Positions 42,219 through 51,431 of a DNA stretch of 57,722 nt are shown piece by piece; position 1 is the first letter of the stretch, and every line of letters starts with the position of its first letter. The notes below the pieces were generated by a model. The model was not told where the DNA came from, made no database searches, and worked only from the letters and a program-made list of their open reading frames with translations. This stretch comes from Macondimonas sp035325645 (GTDB lineage Bacteria > Pseudomonadota > Gammaproteobacteria > UBA5335), in assembly GCA_035325645.1 (NCBI GenBank), contig DAOKZK010000012.1, positions 1-57,722 on the forward strand. Direction: 5' to 3'. Made by a program: the position numbers and the translations under genes.

Positions 42219-43264
42219 CCGCGTGGTGGACCGTTCCACCCCCGCGACCCGATGCGGATACAGGTGCCGCTGCGGCAGGGCGTTGGGACCGCCTCACCAA
42301 ACCGCGGGGCTCACTCGGCCGGCTGGAACACGCGGTGACGCGACTGGCCGCGCAGCAGGGTCGGCTGACGCCCTCGCTCGAGCGCGTGTACATCGCTATC
42401 TTTGCCAGCGACCACGGCGTGGCGCCGCGCGGCGTGTCGGCCTATCCACAGGTGGTCACCAGCCAGATGCTGGCCAACTTCGCCGGCGGCGGCGCGGCGA
42501 TCGCAGTCCTGGCGCGCCAGCTCGGCGCCGCGCTCACCATCGTCGATGTCGGCAGCGTCCACACCGTGCATCCGCTGCCCGGCGTGCTCGATCGGCGCGT
42601 GGCCTACGGTACCGCCGACTTCACCCAAGCCCCCGCCATGACCGAGGCACAAACCGAAGCCGCGCTGGCCGTCGGCGCCGCGTGCGTGGCGGCGGCGCGC
42701 GCGGCCGGTGCGGATCTGTTCATCGGCGGCGAGATGGGCATCGGCAACACCACGGCGGCAGCGGCGCTCGGCTGCGCGCTCCTGGCGGCCTCGCCCGAGG
42801 CGCTGCTCGGTCCGGGCACGGGACTCGATCCCGCCGGCCTCGCGCGCAAGCGCGAAGCACTCACCCTCGCGCTCGCCCGCCATGGCGCAGCGCGCTCGCC
42901 CTTCGAGATCCTGCGCTGTCTGGGCGGTCTGGAACTGGCGGCGCTCACGGGCGCCTACGTTGCCGCCGCTCAGGCGCGCCTGCCCGCGCTGGTCGACGGC
43001 TTCATCGCCACGGCTGCGGCGCTCGTGGCCGTGCGGCTCAATCCGGGCGTGGCCGATTGGCTGCATTTCGCCCACCGCTCGGCAGAGCCGGGACATGCGC
43101 GGCTGCTGGACGCGCTGGACGAATGCGCCCTGCTCGATCTGGATCTGCGCCTCGGGGAAGGCAGCGGGGCGGCGCTGGCCGTGCCGCTGTTGCGGGCCGC
43201 CTGCGCGCTGTATGGCGAGATGGCCACGTTCGACAGTGCCGGCGTGAGCACCACCGCCGTCTGA
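42215..43264 (+). CDS. cobT: Nicotinate-nucleotide:dimethylbenzimidazole phosphoribosyltransferase
   Basis: CobT (349 aa) activates the lower-ligand base (usually 5,6-dimethylbenzimidazole) with nicotinate mononucleotide to give alpha-ribazole phosphate. LTKPRGSLGRLE, IFASDHGVAPRGVSAYPQ, GGEMGIGNTTAAAAL and the catalytic Glu291 in RSAEPGH are present. The start is GTG at 42215 inside the cobU stop. CobS and cobC are not found next to it, so the rest of the pathway is elsewhere. Confidence 0.93.
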   Translation: MTAWWTVPPPRPDADTGAAAAGRWDRLTKPRGSLGRLEHAVTRLAAQQGRLTPSLERVYIAIFASDHGVAPRGVSAYPQVVTSQMLANFAGGGAAIAVLARQLGAALTIVDVGSVHTVHPLPGVLDRRVAYGTADFTQAPAMTEAQTEAALAVGAACVAAARAAGADLFIGGEMGIGNTTAAAALGCALLAASPEALLGPGTGLDPAGLARKREALTLALARHGAARSPFEILRCLGGLELAALTGAYVAAAQARLPALVDGFIATAAALVAVRLNPGVADWLHFAHRSAEPGHARLLDALDECALLDLDLRLGEGSGAALAVPLLRAACALYGEMATFDSAGVSTTAV

Positions 43265-43291
43265 TCGGCCAGAATGCCGGCCAGCGCCACC

Positions 43292-43882
43292 CTACAAGCA
43301 GTAATGCACGCTTTCGCCGTCGATGTTGATATGCCCGGCCTGCTGTAGCGCGGCGATGAGGCCCGCGATTTCCAATTCCGACAACGACTTGCGGAACAGA
43401 TGATTGATGGAATTGGCTAACGTGGTGACCTTCCGCGGACGCGCATTTCCGTGGGCGGTGAGGTTCTGAACGAGCAAGTGCAGCCGCTCCGGTTCGTTCT
43501 TCGCGCTCAGCCGCTTCAGCAAGGGAATCTCGGCGATCGCGACGCTGCGCTGCACCGCGATGCGCCGTCCTCTCGCATAGCGGATGAGCGGGTCAAAGCC
43601 GGTATCTTTGGAAATGATGTGGAAATAGCCCTCGGGATCAGCACGCGCCAGCTCGCCGATCGTGAACGCGATGTGGAAGTCGAGCGCGTTGGGACCGTTG
43701 CCCTCGATGCGGATGTATCGCGCACGCTCGCCCAGTTGCTGCAACTGCGTGGCCAGCGCAAGGGGGATCTTGGTCTGATGAGCGCCGACGAACAGAAGGA
43801 TCGTAAAGTCGAATCCGTCCAGCAGCGCGATACTCTCCGGCTGCACGTTCTCGAAATCGATCAGCAGATAATTGTTTGCCAT
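43292..43882 (-). CDS. PIN-like/NYN-type domain protein with C-terminal helical domain
   Basis: Predicted cytoplasmic protein (196 aa) with an N-terminal PIN/NYN-like nuclease fold. It begins YLLIDFENVQPESIALL, and conserved acidic residues Asp9, Asp68 in NALDFHIAF and Asp93/Asp97 in ISKDTGFDPLI are in the places used for metal binding. The C-terminal 60 residues (LSELEIAGLIAALQQAGHI) look like a winged-helix domain. Members are widespread in proteobacteria but uncharacterised; an RNase role is inferred. It is convergent with cobT and 78 nt downstream of flgN. Confidence 0.75.
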   Translation of the reverse strand: MANNYLLIDFENVQPESIALLDGFDFTILLFVGAHQTKIPLALATQLQQLGERARYIRIEGNGPNALDFHIAFTIGELARADPEGYFHIISKDTGFDPLIRYARGRRIAVQRSVAIAEIPLLKRLSAKNEPERLHLLVQNLTAHGNARPRKVTTLANSINHLFRKSLSELEIAGLIAALQQAGHINIDGESVHYCL

Positions 43883-43960
43883 GCTCCCGACCCGTCCCGC
43901 CTGGGCAGTGACTCGTTCCGTCCTGACCCGCCACTTCGACGGCGAGCGGCAGCGACTCCC

Positions 43961-44431
43961 TCAAACGCGCACGCTGGTCATGCCACGGCGTCCCACGTTC
44001 ACGCCGCCCTGGGCGGTATACAGCGGATTTTCAGGCACGACGCCGAGCGTCTGCAGGGCCAGCGCAACGTGACGTTGCCGGGCGAGCAAAATGATGCCAT
44101 TGCGCTGATTCAGCCGTTGGCAAGTCTCCAGGATCGATTGCACCCGACTCACGATATCTGCGGGCGCCGCCTGTTTCATGAGCCAACGCTGCAGCAGACT
44201 TTTCGGGTCCTTGGTCTCCGCCTGATCGGCCAAGGCGCGCAGCGCGCGATCCAACGGCAACAAGGCGTCCAGACACTGCATTTTTTCGGCAGCAATCGCA
44301 GCGAGATCCGGCGTTCCCGGCTGGACGAGACTCCATGTTTCCCGCTCGAGGCAATCCTGCAGACGACCCAGCGCCCCCAGGATGGTGTCGAGGGACGGAC
44401 CGTCGCTCCCGAGCCGATCGGATGTTTCCAT
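43961..44431 (-). CDS. flgN: Flagellar export chaperone FlgN
   Basis: FlgN-type chaperone (156 aa), a helical cytoplasmic protein that delivers hook-filament junction proteins FlgK and FlgL to the flagellar export gate. Long amphipathic helices with ILGALGRLQDCLERE and KMQCLDALLPLDRAL, plus the RHVALALQTLG C-terminal part, fit the family. The ATG at 44431 has GGAGGAG 6 nt upstream. It lies 16 nt behind flgA, so the usual flgM between them is absent. Confidence 0.85.
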   Translation of the reverse strand: METSDRLGSDGPSLDTILGALGRLQDCLERETWSLVQPGTPDLAAIAAEKMQCLDALLPLDRALRALADQAETKDPKSLLQRWLMKQAAPADIVSRVQSILETCQRLNQRNGIILLARQRHVALALQTLGVVPENPLYTAQGGVNVGRRGMTSVRV

Positions 44432-44447
44432 GGCACTCTCCTCCGTC

Positions 44448-45155
44448 TCAAAAATCCACGCGCACCCGCCCGTCGGGCCTGACCGTCGCTTCCACGACTC
44501 GCCCGCTGCCCGAGTTGCGGACCTTGATCCGCTCACCCGGCATCCCGTCGGCCAGCGCCTCACCACTTCCATTCACCTGCATGGGACCGCGGACCGCTTC
44601 GATCACGACCTGCTGACCGCGGCGCACGGCCCGCGGCTGCACCAACTGCCCGGGAAGAATCACGGCGCCCTCGGCCACCGGCTGGCGCAAGGTGCTGCCG
44701 ATCGCCGCATCGACCTGCTTCAGATAGCCCAGGGCCAAATCGGTCAGCGCACGACGATCGATCGCCACATCCTGCGCCGTCAGGACGGCGCCCGGGGCCA
44801 GCGGACGGCGCGCCACCACCACCTCTCCCATGGCGCTGACCCGCGCCGTGACATAGACTCGCCAGCGGTGCTCCCCCGAACAGGACACCGCCATAGTCAT
44901 TGCCGAGCGCAATGCACCGGCATGCAGCGGCTCCACTGCGACCGGTTTGTCACAAACCGACAGCTTCAGGCGCGCGTCCGGTTCGACGAGATCGATCCGG
45001 AGTTCCTGGTCCGGCCACCGCGCCTGCAAGGCGGCCTGGACGGCCTGACGGATCTGGTCATTCACTTCCTCCCCCGCACGCGCCGCGACCGTCACCGCGA
45101 GGAGGATCGCCAGCGCCGCGCCCACGCGGCCGAACCCGCTGGACACCCTCAGCAC
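44448..45155 (-). CDS. flgA: Flagellar P-ring assembly chaperone FlgA
   Basis: FlgA (235 aa) is a periplasmic chaperone for P-ring protein FlgI. A signal peptide (about 1-28) is followed by a cysteine-containing N-terminal part and a SAF domain (RRPLAPGAVLTAQDVAID) with the C-terminal GERIKVRNSGSGRVVEATV. The GTG at 45155 has GAGGAA 8 nt upstream and gives a proper signal peptide; the longer frame overlaps the preceding gene. Confidence 0.92.
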   Translation of the reverse strand: MLRVSSGFGRVGAALAILLAVTVAARAGEEVNDQIRQAVQAALQARWPDQELRIDLVEPDARLKLSVCDKPVAVEPLHAGALRSAMTMAVSCSGEHRWRVYVTARVSAMGEVVVARRPLAPGAVLTAQDVAIDRRALTDLALGYLKQVDAAIGSTLRQPVAEGAVILPGQLVQPRAVRRGQQVVIEAVRGPMQVNGSGEALADGMPGERIKVRNSGSGRVVEATVRPDGRVRVDF

Positions 45156-45171
45156 CGGACCGCTTCCTCGT

Positions 45172-45564
45172 TCATCCCGCACCACCCGTCCCGCATTCCG
45201 CCGTCTCGGCGGTTGCGTGCAACCGGACCAGCAACTCGGCTTCGGCCTGATTGAGAGCGCAGGCTTCCATGAGATGCGTGGTATGCGCGCCTTGCCGGGC
45301 CATCCGGATCGCCCGCTCATACCGTTGCTCCGGTGCTGCGGCACTTGCCTCGGGCGACACGGCGGAAATGCCTGGCGCTGCGCCGGGTTGGCTCAGAACC
45401 TGCCGGAGCGCCCAATATTGTCCCTGCAGGTCGGCCAGGCCACGCTGTAGCGATTCGGCGACTTGAGCTTGGCGATGCATGGCCACGCGCAACAGCAGCC
45501 AGGCCAGCGCGGCACCCCACGTTCCGCCGAACAAGGCGACCCCCAGAGCCGTGGCGAGACTCAT
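45172..45564 (-). CDS. DUF2802 protein of the flagellar/chemotaxis region
   Basis: Small protein (130 aa) with one N-terminal transmembrane helix (about 5-27), a coiled coil (29-62) and a C-terminal DUF2802 domain (YERAIRMARQGAHTTHLMEACALNQAEAELLVRLH) that resembles a helix-turn-helix. Function unknown. In Pseudomonas-type genomes a DUF2802 gene closes the che/mot block after motD and cheW. Here it follows motD directly. Confidence 0.8.
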   Translation of the reverse strand: MSLATALGVALFGGTWGAALAWLLLRVAMHRQAQVAESLQRGLADLQGQYWALRQVLSQPGAAPGISAVSPEASAAAPEQRYERAIRMARQGAHTTHLMEACALNQAEAELLVRLHATAETAECGTGGAG

Positions 45565-45616
45565 GGGCGCGCCCTTGCGGACCCAGAGGACTGTCCCGTC
45601 GTGAAGTTGCTGGTCG

Positions 45617-46438
45617 TCATTGACGCTTGTCGTCCTGCATCGCCGAGTAGCTTCCCGCCGGCGCACCGTCGCCGAGCACCGGATCCAGAACGACGACCAC
45701 GACCCGCCGATTCCGGTTGCGCCCATCCACCGAATCGTTGGATGCTGCCGGACGATGCTGGCCCAAGCCGATGATCGTCATGCGCGATGATTCGACGCCC
45801 TGCGCCTCGAATCGCCGCACCACCGTGGCTGCCCGGGCAGCCGACAGCTCCCAGTTGGATGGAAACTGTGCCGTGTTGATGGGCTGGTTATCGGTATGCC
45901 CTTCGATGTGAAGCGGATTGGGAAAGGGCCCCAGCACTTCGGCGAGCCGATCGATGACGGGCAGCGCACGTGTATCGAGCGCGGCGGAGCCGCTCTCGAA
46001 CAGCAGGTCGGTCTGGATTTCGACTTCGACCCATTGACGATGGCGACGAATCACCACCCACTCGGCCGGCAAGGATTTACCGATGAGCGCTTCGATCTGC
46101 CCCGCGATCTGCATCAGCGTCTCGCCGCTCGACGCCTGATCGGCATCGGGCATCGGCTGTCCCACCGGCGACGCTGCCAGTGGCAGTTGGATCATCGTGG
46201 GCTCCTCGCGCGGTTGGGCGCCCTTGCGAACCTCCCCGATCTGTATTGGCTCGAGCGTCCGGGTATCCCCGCGGAAGGCGGCCTGGAGCGCGTCGGAGAG
46301 GATGCGATATTTGCCCTCGTTGACGGAGGACAAGGAATACATGACCACGAAAAAGGCCAGGAGCAACGTCACGAGGTCGCCGTAGGGGATGGCCCAGGCC
46401 TCGTGATTGGCGTGTTCTTCGTGTCCCTTCTTCGGCAT
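45617..46438 (-). CDS. motD: Flagellar stator protein MotD (MotB family)
   Basis: MotB-family stator subunit (273 aa). The single transmembrane helix contains the proton-carrying Asp21 in IPYGDLVTLLLAFFVVMYS. A linker leads to the OmpA-like peptidoglycan-binding domain (about 165-255) with HIEGHTDNQPIN and NWELSAARA. It pairs with MotC to form the ion channel that turns the rotor. The ATG at 46438 is 7 nt from AAGG; the GTG just before it is less well placed. Confidence 0.93.
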   Translation of the reverse strand: MPKKGHEEHANHEAWAIPYGDLVTLLLAFFVVMYSLSSVNEGKYRILSDALQAAFRGDTRTLEPIQIGEVRKGAQPREEPTMIQLPLAASPVGQPMPDADQASSGETLMQIAGQIEALIGKSLPAEWVVIRRHRQWVEVEIQTDLLFESGSAALDTRALPVIDRLAEVLGPFPNPLHIEGHTDNQPINTAQFPSNWELSAARAATVVRRFEAQGVESSRMTIIGLGQHRPAASNDSVDGRNRNRRVVVVVLDPVLGDGAPAGSYSAMQDDKRQ

Positions 46439-46448
46439 CACAGCGCCT

Positions 46449-47192
46449 TCAATGGTGGAGATAGCCCTTCAATCGGGTCTCGATGTTGCGCGGATTCTCG
46501 CCGTGCGCGATGGCCAGAAAACCCTCGATCAGGACCTCCTTGACCTGCGTCTGGGCCTGCACGGCCGCCTTGAGTTTGGCCGATGCTGGGAGCAGCAGCA
46601 GATTGGCAAAGCCAATGCCATAGATGGTGGCGACGAAGGCCGCGGCAATTCCGGTACCCAGATGGCTCGGATCGTCCAGATGCTGCATCACCGACATCAA
46701 GCCCAGCACGGCGCCGATGATGCCGAGCGTTGGCGAGTAGATGCCCATGGACTCGAACACTTTCGCCCCCTGCATGTCACGGTGCTCCTTGACCGATACC
46801 TCGACCTCGAGGATCTGCCGGATGGTCTCGGGGCCCGTGCCGTCGACGAGCAGTTGGATACCCTTGCGCTCGAATTCACCCTTCTCCTGCTCGATGACTT
46901 TCTCCAGACCCAGCAGGCCATCCTTACGCGCGATCTGGCTCCACCCCACCACCTTCCCGATGATCTCGTTCAGATCCGAGCGCGGAGGCGCGAACAGCAG
47001 GCGCAGCATCTTCACGGCATGCACGAACACCGGCATGGGCGTATGCAGGCAAATGGACGCAAAAGTGCCCACCACCACGATCACGAAGGCCGCCGGATTG
47101 AGCAGCGCTGCAACCCCACTGCCCTTGAGGATGCTGCCCCCGATCACGGCAACCATGGCGAGGACCAGACCGATCAGACTGAAAATATCCAC
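46449..47192 (-). CDS. motC: Flagellar stator protein MotC (MotA family)
   Basis: MotA-family subunit (247 aa) with four transmembrane helices: about 2-22, 30-50, 148-168 and 180-202. The large cytoplasmic loop between helices 2 and 3 holds charged residues that contact FliG, and the conserved Pro is in IYSPTLGIIGAVLGLM. The start is GTG at 47192 with a weak ribosome binding site. It is 10 nt upstream of motD. The 109-bp gap before it marks where fliA and che genes are found in Pseudomonas. Confidence 0.93.
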   Translation of the reverse strand: MDIFSLIGLVLAMVAVIGGSILKGSGVAALLNPAAFVIVVVGTFASICLHTPMPVFVHAVKMLRLLFAPPRSDLNEIIGKVVGWSQIARKDGLLGLEKVIEQEKGEFERKGIQLLVDGTGPETIRQILEVEVSVKEHRDMQGAKVFESMGIYSPTLGIIGAVLGLMSVMQHLDDPSHLGTGIAAAFVATIYGIGFANLLLLPASAKLKAAVQAQTQVKEVLIEGFLAIAHGENPRNIETRLKGYLHH

Positions 47193-47301
47193 AGGTTCGA
47201 TCTCTTGCTCTTGTTCTCTGCCGCGATACGGCGGGGTGACAGCGCAACAAATCCGGATCTGCAGATCCAGCGTCCACGATGGCCTTCCGCAGCAATTCGC
47301 C

Positions 47302-48138
47302 CTAGGCGATGGGGCGATCCTCTGAATCGGGAAGGACGTGGCAGAGCATGGCGCGGTCATCCAGCTTATCGACCGCTCGGGCCAGGCGCTTGAACGCCAG
47401 ACTTGCCGCCGCGTGGGGATGACAGGCCATCAGCGCACACTGCCGTTCGAGTGCATCGCGCACGCATCCGTCGAACGGAACAGCGCCCCGATAGGTCAGC
47501 GGGATCGCCAGGAAGCGCTCGACGACACCGGCCAGCTTCGCGAACAGCCTCGCGGCCCCCTCTGGACTGACGGTCTGGTTGGCCATCACCCCGAAGTGCA
47601 GCACGCCTTCTTCCTGGTGGAGCACCTTGATCAAGGCGTAGGCATCCGTGAGCGAGGTCGGGTCATCACATACGACCACCAGCACCTCATCGGCGAGCGT
47701 GGCGAAATCCCGGACCGCGGGCGCGATCCCAGCGCCCAGATCCAGCACCACCCAATCCGCCGACGAGCGCAACTGGCCAATTGCGTCGAAGACACGGCGC
47801 CGTCCGTTTGCATCCAGATCGGCCATGAGGCGCGCACCCGAGCTGGCAGCCACCAGTTGCACCCGGTCGGCGACATCGACGAGCAGATGCGCAAGTGGGA
47901 CCTGTCCGTCCAGCCAGTGTCCGAGGTGCGCGGGCGGCTGAATCCCGAGCAGCACGTCGACATTCGCCAAGCCCAGATCAGCGTCGACCAGAATCACCCG
48001 GCGTCCCAGCTGCCCAAGCCCAATGGCGAGGTTCAACGCGACCGTGGTTTTCCCGACCCCACCCTTACCGCTGGCGACGGCGAGCAACCGCGCTCCCGCC
48101 GTTTTTTCAAGGCCCGCCGCCTGTTTCGCCACCTGCAT
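47302..48138 (-). CDS. flhG: Flagellar number regulator FlhG/FleN
   Basis: MinD-like ATPase (278 aa) that limits flagellar number and, in polar flagellates, restrains FleQ. The deviant Walker A SGKGGVGKTTVALNLA, the switch DADLGLANVDVLLG and WVVLDLGAGIA are present. The ATG at 48138 is 6 nt from AAGGGG; an ATG two codons earlier is too close to it. It follows flhF by 15 nt, the standard order. Confidence 0.93.
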   Translation of the reverse strand: MQVAKQAAGLEKTAGARLLAVASGKGGVGKTTVALNLAIGLGQLGRRVILVDADLGLANVDVLLGIQPPAHLGHWLDGQVPLAHLLVDVADRVQLVAASSGARLMADLDANGRRRVFDAIGQLRSSADWVVLDLGAGIAPAVRDFATLADEVLVVVCDDPTSLTDAYALIKVLHQEEGVLHFGVMANQTVSPEGAARLFAKLAGVVERFLAIPLTYRGAVPFDGCVRDALERQCALMACHPHAAASLAFKRLARAVDKLDDRAMLCHVLPDSEDRPIA

Positions 48139-48153
48139 CGCCATCCCCTTGGT

Positions 48154-49323
48154 TCATCCGGCCCGAACCACACGCTCTGACCCGTGCGTCGCGCCGATAC
48201 CGCTTTGGCGCGCGCAGTCACGGGCACGGACGACCAAGTCGGCCGGCCGTACGCGCAAGAGATCCTCCGGCACCCGCTGACCATTGGTGAGATACATCGC
48301 GCCCAATCGATATCGGATCAGCACGGACAAGATCGGACCCAGAGAGATGGCTTCGTCCAGTTTGCTGATCAAGGCGCCCGCGAGCAGCTCCGGACCGAGC
48401 GCTGCAAGGGTCTGCTCGAGGACTTCCAGACGCGCCGAAGCCGGAAGAACGACATAGGCGCGGAGCCTGTCCGTGACACCGTGCAGACGCTGCAGTTGAT
48501 CGGCCAGGCGTTGATCCCGTTGGCCCATGCCCGCACTGTCCACCAGCACTAGCGGCACGTGATTCAACTCGCCCAGGACATGCCGCAACTCGTCAGGCGT
48601 CTCCGCCACGTGGACGCCGACGCCGAGAAGACGGCCATAGGTGATGATCTGATCATGGGCACCAATCCGGTGGCCGTCGCTGGACACCAAACGGACGGAC
48701 TGGGGTCCCCGCGCCATCACCTGCCTTGCAGCCAGCTTCGCCAGTGTCGTCGTCTTGCCCACACCAGTGGTGCCCACCAGCGCGATGATGCCGCCTTGGG
48801 AAAGGGGGTCCTCGACGGGAATCGACAGCCGCTGCACCAAGGCAACCATCGCGTCGCGTCGGGACTGATCCCCATCCGGCGTGGTCCGCAGCTCCTGAAG
48901 CACCTCACGGATGGCGCCCGGACTCAGTTCCAGACTCTGAAGCTCCCGAAATGCCGCCCGCTGATGCGGGTGGAGTTGAAGCCACTGGCCCCATGACAAG
49001 CTGTCGAGCCGTTCCTCCAACAAGGTCTTGAGGCGGGCAAGCTCCTCGCGAACCTCCTGCAAGCCCGCGGACGGTGGTTCCGGCGCGGATTCAGGGGCGT
49101 GCACTGCAGCGTCCTTCGTGACCGAAGGATTGAAGCTCCCACGGGATTCAGCGCGCCCCGCCGCCTGCCAGACGCTCGCTTCGTCGTAGTCGGCTGCGGC
49201 CACGATCTCCACGCCGGCGCCTTCCCTGCGGTTGGAAAGGATGACCGCCTCCGGCCCCAGCGCTTCGCGTACCTGTCGCAGAACGCTGCGGACGTCCGCT
49301 CCCTGAAAACGTCTGATCTTCAT
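48154..49323 (-). CDS. flhF: Polar flagellar placement GTPase FlhF
   Basis: SRP-type GTPase FlhF (389 aa), which positions the flagellum at the pole. An N-terminal basic B domain (MKIRRFQGADVRSVLRQVREALG and on) precedes the N domain and the G domain with GTTGVGKTTTLAKLAARQV, a DGHRIGAHDQ region and VDSAGMGQRDQ. Together with FlhG it supports polar flagellation. GAAGGG lies 6 nt before the ATG. Confidence 0.94.
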   Translation of the reverse strand: MKIRRFQGADVRSVLRQVREALGPEAVILSNRREGAGVEIVAAADYDEASVWQAAGRAESRGSFNPSVTKDAAVHAPESAPEPPSAGLQEVREELARLKTLLEERLDSLSWGQWLQLHPHQRAAFRELQSLELSPGAIREVLQELRTTPDGDQSRRDAMVALVQRLSIPVEDPLSQGGIIALVGTTGVGKTTTLAKLAARQVMARGPQSVRLVSSDGHRIGAHDQIITYGRLLGVGVHVAETPDELRHVLGELNHVPLVLVDSAGMGQRDQRLADQLQRLHGVTDRLRAYVVLPASARLEVLEQTLAALGPELLAGALISKLDEAISLGPILSVLIRYRLGAMYLTNGQRVPEDLLRVRPADLVVRARDCARQSGIGATHGSERVVRAG

Positions 49324-49359
49324 TGCGATCCCTTCCCCTGATCCGTTGCGCGAACCGGC

Positions 49360-51426
49360 TCACGCGCCGATGGTGGTTGTCAGCCGAATGCGCCGGTCGT
49401 CCGGTATCTCGCCAAACGCAAGCACGTGCAGGCCACGCACGGCATGACGGGTCATGCGCGCCAGCACGGGGCGCAAACGCGGTGACACGAGAAGAACCGC
49501 AGGCTCTCCTCGCCCTTCCTGACGTTGCGTGGCCTCACCCAGTGACTTGAGCAGGCGCTCGGCGAGCGCGGGTTCGATGCCCATGCCATCCTGCAGTGCA
49601 CTGTTCAACAACTGTTCGAGCCCATGATCGAGCGCAATGACCGGCAGCTCATCGCCTGTGAAGCGCAGCTGCTGCAGGATCGATCGGCCCAGGCGCTCGC
49701 GGACGATACGCAGGAGCTCCGCCGGATCCTGGCTGGCACCCGCATGGCTGACCAACACCTCGGCGATCGTGCGCATGTCACGGATGGACACGCCATCCTC
49801 CAGCAGCCCCTGCAGCACTTGCACCAGTACGGCCATGCTCACCGCCTTGGGCACGAGTTCCTCGACGAGCTTGGGTGCGACGCGGCCGAGCTGGCTCAGC
49901 AGCTGGTGAATTTCGTCGTGCCCCAGCAATTCGTGCGCGTGCCGACGCAACAGCTGACTCAGGTGGGTCGCCAGCACGGTGCCGGTATCGACCACGGTAT
50001 ACCCCAGCGTCTGAGCCTGCTCGCGCTGACTTTTCTCGATCCACAGGGCATCCAGGCCAAAGGCCGGCTCGAGCGTGGGGATCCCGTCCACGGAACCGAA
50101 CACCTGGCCGGGGTCGATGGCCATGTCGCGCTCGGGCTGCAGTTCGCCTTGGCCGATCACCACGCCCTTGAGCGACAGGCGGTAGGCGGTCGGCGCCAGC
50201 TCGAGATTGTCCCGAATGTGCATGGGCGGGATGAGAAAGCCCATCTCCTGCGACAGGGCCTTGCGGACCGACTTGATGCGGTCCATGACTTCCCCGCCCT
50301 GATGGGGGTCCACCAGCGGGATCAGCCGATACCCCACCTCGAGTTCCAGAAGATCGATCGGCCCCAATTCGTCCCAGGACAGTTCCCGCGGCGCGGATTC
50401 GGCGGGTGCCTTTGCGCCCTCCGCGGGCGGCGGCGAATCGTGCAGCGTGGCTCGCCGGGACAGCCGGTAGCCCGCCCAGAGGCCAGCCCCGCCGAGCGCG
50501 AGAAACACCAGGCTGGGCATGCCCGGGACCGCCCCCAGCGCCATCAGGATGCCGCCGGCAACCACCAGGGAACGCGGCTGGCCGAGCAATTGCGCGACCA
50601 TTTGACCGCCCATGTCGACCGTGCCGGCGACACGGGTGAGGATCACGGCCGTGGCAACCGAGAGCAACAAGGCCGGGATCTGGGCCACCAGGCCGTCACC
50701 GATGGTCAGGAGCGTATAGTTCTGCACCGCCTCCATGAATGGCTGGCCATGCTGCAGCATGCCAATGAACATGCCGCCGATCAGATTGATGAACAGCACC
50801 AGAATGCCGGCGACGGCGTCACCCCGCACAAACTTCCCGGCGCCGTCCATGGCGCCGTAGAAATCCGCTTCCTGACGCACTTCCTGGCGCATCTGCCGCG
50901 CCTGTTCCTGGGAAATCAGGCCGGCCCCGACATCGGCGTCGATGGCCATCTGCTTGCCCGGCAGGGCGTCGAGGGTGAAGCGCGCGGCGACTTCCGAGAT
51001 ACGCCCGGCCCCCTTCGTGACCACGACGAAATTGACGATCACTAAGATGGCAAAGACCACCAGGCCCACCGCGTAGTTGCCGCCGATGACGAAATGGCCG
51101 AAGGCCTCGATCACCTTGCCGGCCGCATCTCCGCCTTCATGACCGTGCAGCAGGATGACGCGCGTCGAGGCCACGTTCATGGCCAGACGCAGCAAGGTCG
51201 TGATCAGCAGCACCGACGGAAAGATGCCCAGGTCCAGCGGCCGCAACACATAGACCGTGGCCAGCAGCACCACCAGCGACACGGCAATGTTGAAGGTGAA
51301 CAGGAGGTCCAGCAGCGGCGCCGGCAACGGCAACACCACCATGGCCAGCATGAGCGTGACCACCAGCGGCGTGCCGATCCCGACTTCAAGGATGCGCGTG
51401 CGTACGGCAAGGGTTTCACTGGCCAC
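49360..51426 (-). CDS. flhA: Flagellar export gate protein FlhA
   Basis: FlhA (688 aa) is the main export-gate component of the flagellar type III secretion apparatus. Seven to eight transmembrane helices fill the first half, with the FHIPEP-type loop (ALPGKQMAIDADVGAGLI), and a cytoplasmic domain (about 350-688) docks chaperone-substrate complexes. The GTG at 51426 is 8 nt from AGGAG; a frame reading back to 51456 is not needed. It is 5 nt from flhB, in one operon. Confidence 0.95.
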   Translation of the reverse strand: MASETLAVRTRILEVGIGTPLVVTLMLAMVVLPLPAPLLDLLFTFNIAVSLVVLLATVYVLRPLDLGIFPSVLLITTLLRLAMNVASTRVILLHGHEGGDAAGKVIEAFGHFVIGGNYAVGLVVFAILVIVNFVVVTKGAGRISEVAARFTLDALPGKQMAIDADVGAGLISQEQARQMRQEVRQEADFYGAMDGAGKFVRGDAVAGILVLFINLIGGMFIGMLQHGQPFMEAVQNYTLLTIGDGLVAQIPALLLSVATAVILTRVAGTVDMGGQMVAQLLGQPRSLVVAGGILMALGAVPGMPSLVFLALGGAGLWAGYRLSRRATLHDSPPPAEGAKAPAESAPRELSWDELGPIDLLELEVGYRLIPLVDPHQGGEVMDRIKSVRKALSQEMGFLIPPMHIRDNLELAPTAYRLSLKGVVIGQGELQPERDMAIDPGQVFGSVDGIPTLEPAFGLDALWIEKSQREQAQTLGYTVVDTGTVLATHLSQLLRRHAHELLGHDEIHQLLSQLGRVAPKLVEELVPKAVSMAVLVQVLQGLLEDGVSIRDMRTIAEVLVSHAGASQDPAELLRIVRERLGRSILQQLRFTGDELPVIALDHGLEQLLNSALQDGMGIEPALAERLLKSLGEATQRQEGRGEPAVLLVSPRLRPVLARMTRHAVRGLHVLAFGEIPDDRRIRLTTTIGA

Positions 51427-51431
51427 GAGGG

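Noticed and set aside
49624..51045. 473-aa open frame on the plus strand
   Set aside because: It lies wholly antisense to flhA, is rich in His/Arg/Gln with no domain pattern, and arises from G+C-rich codon use.
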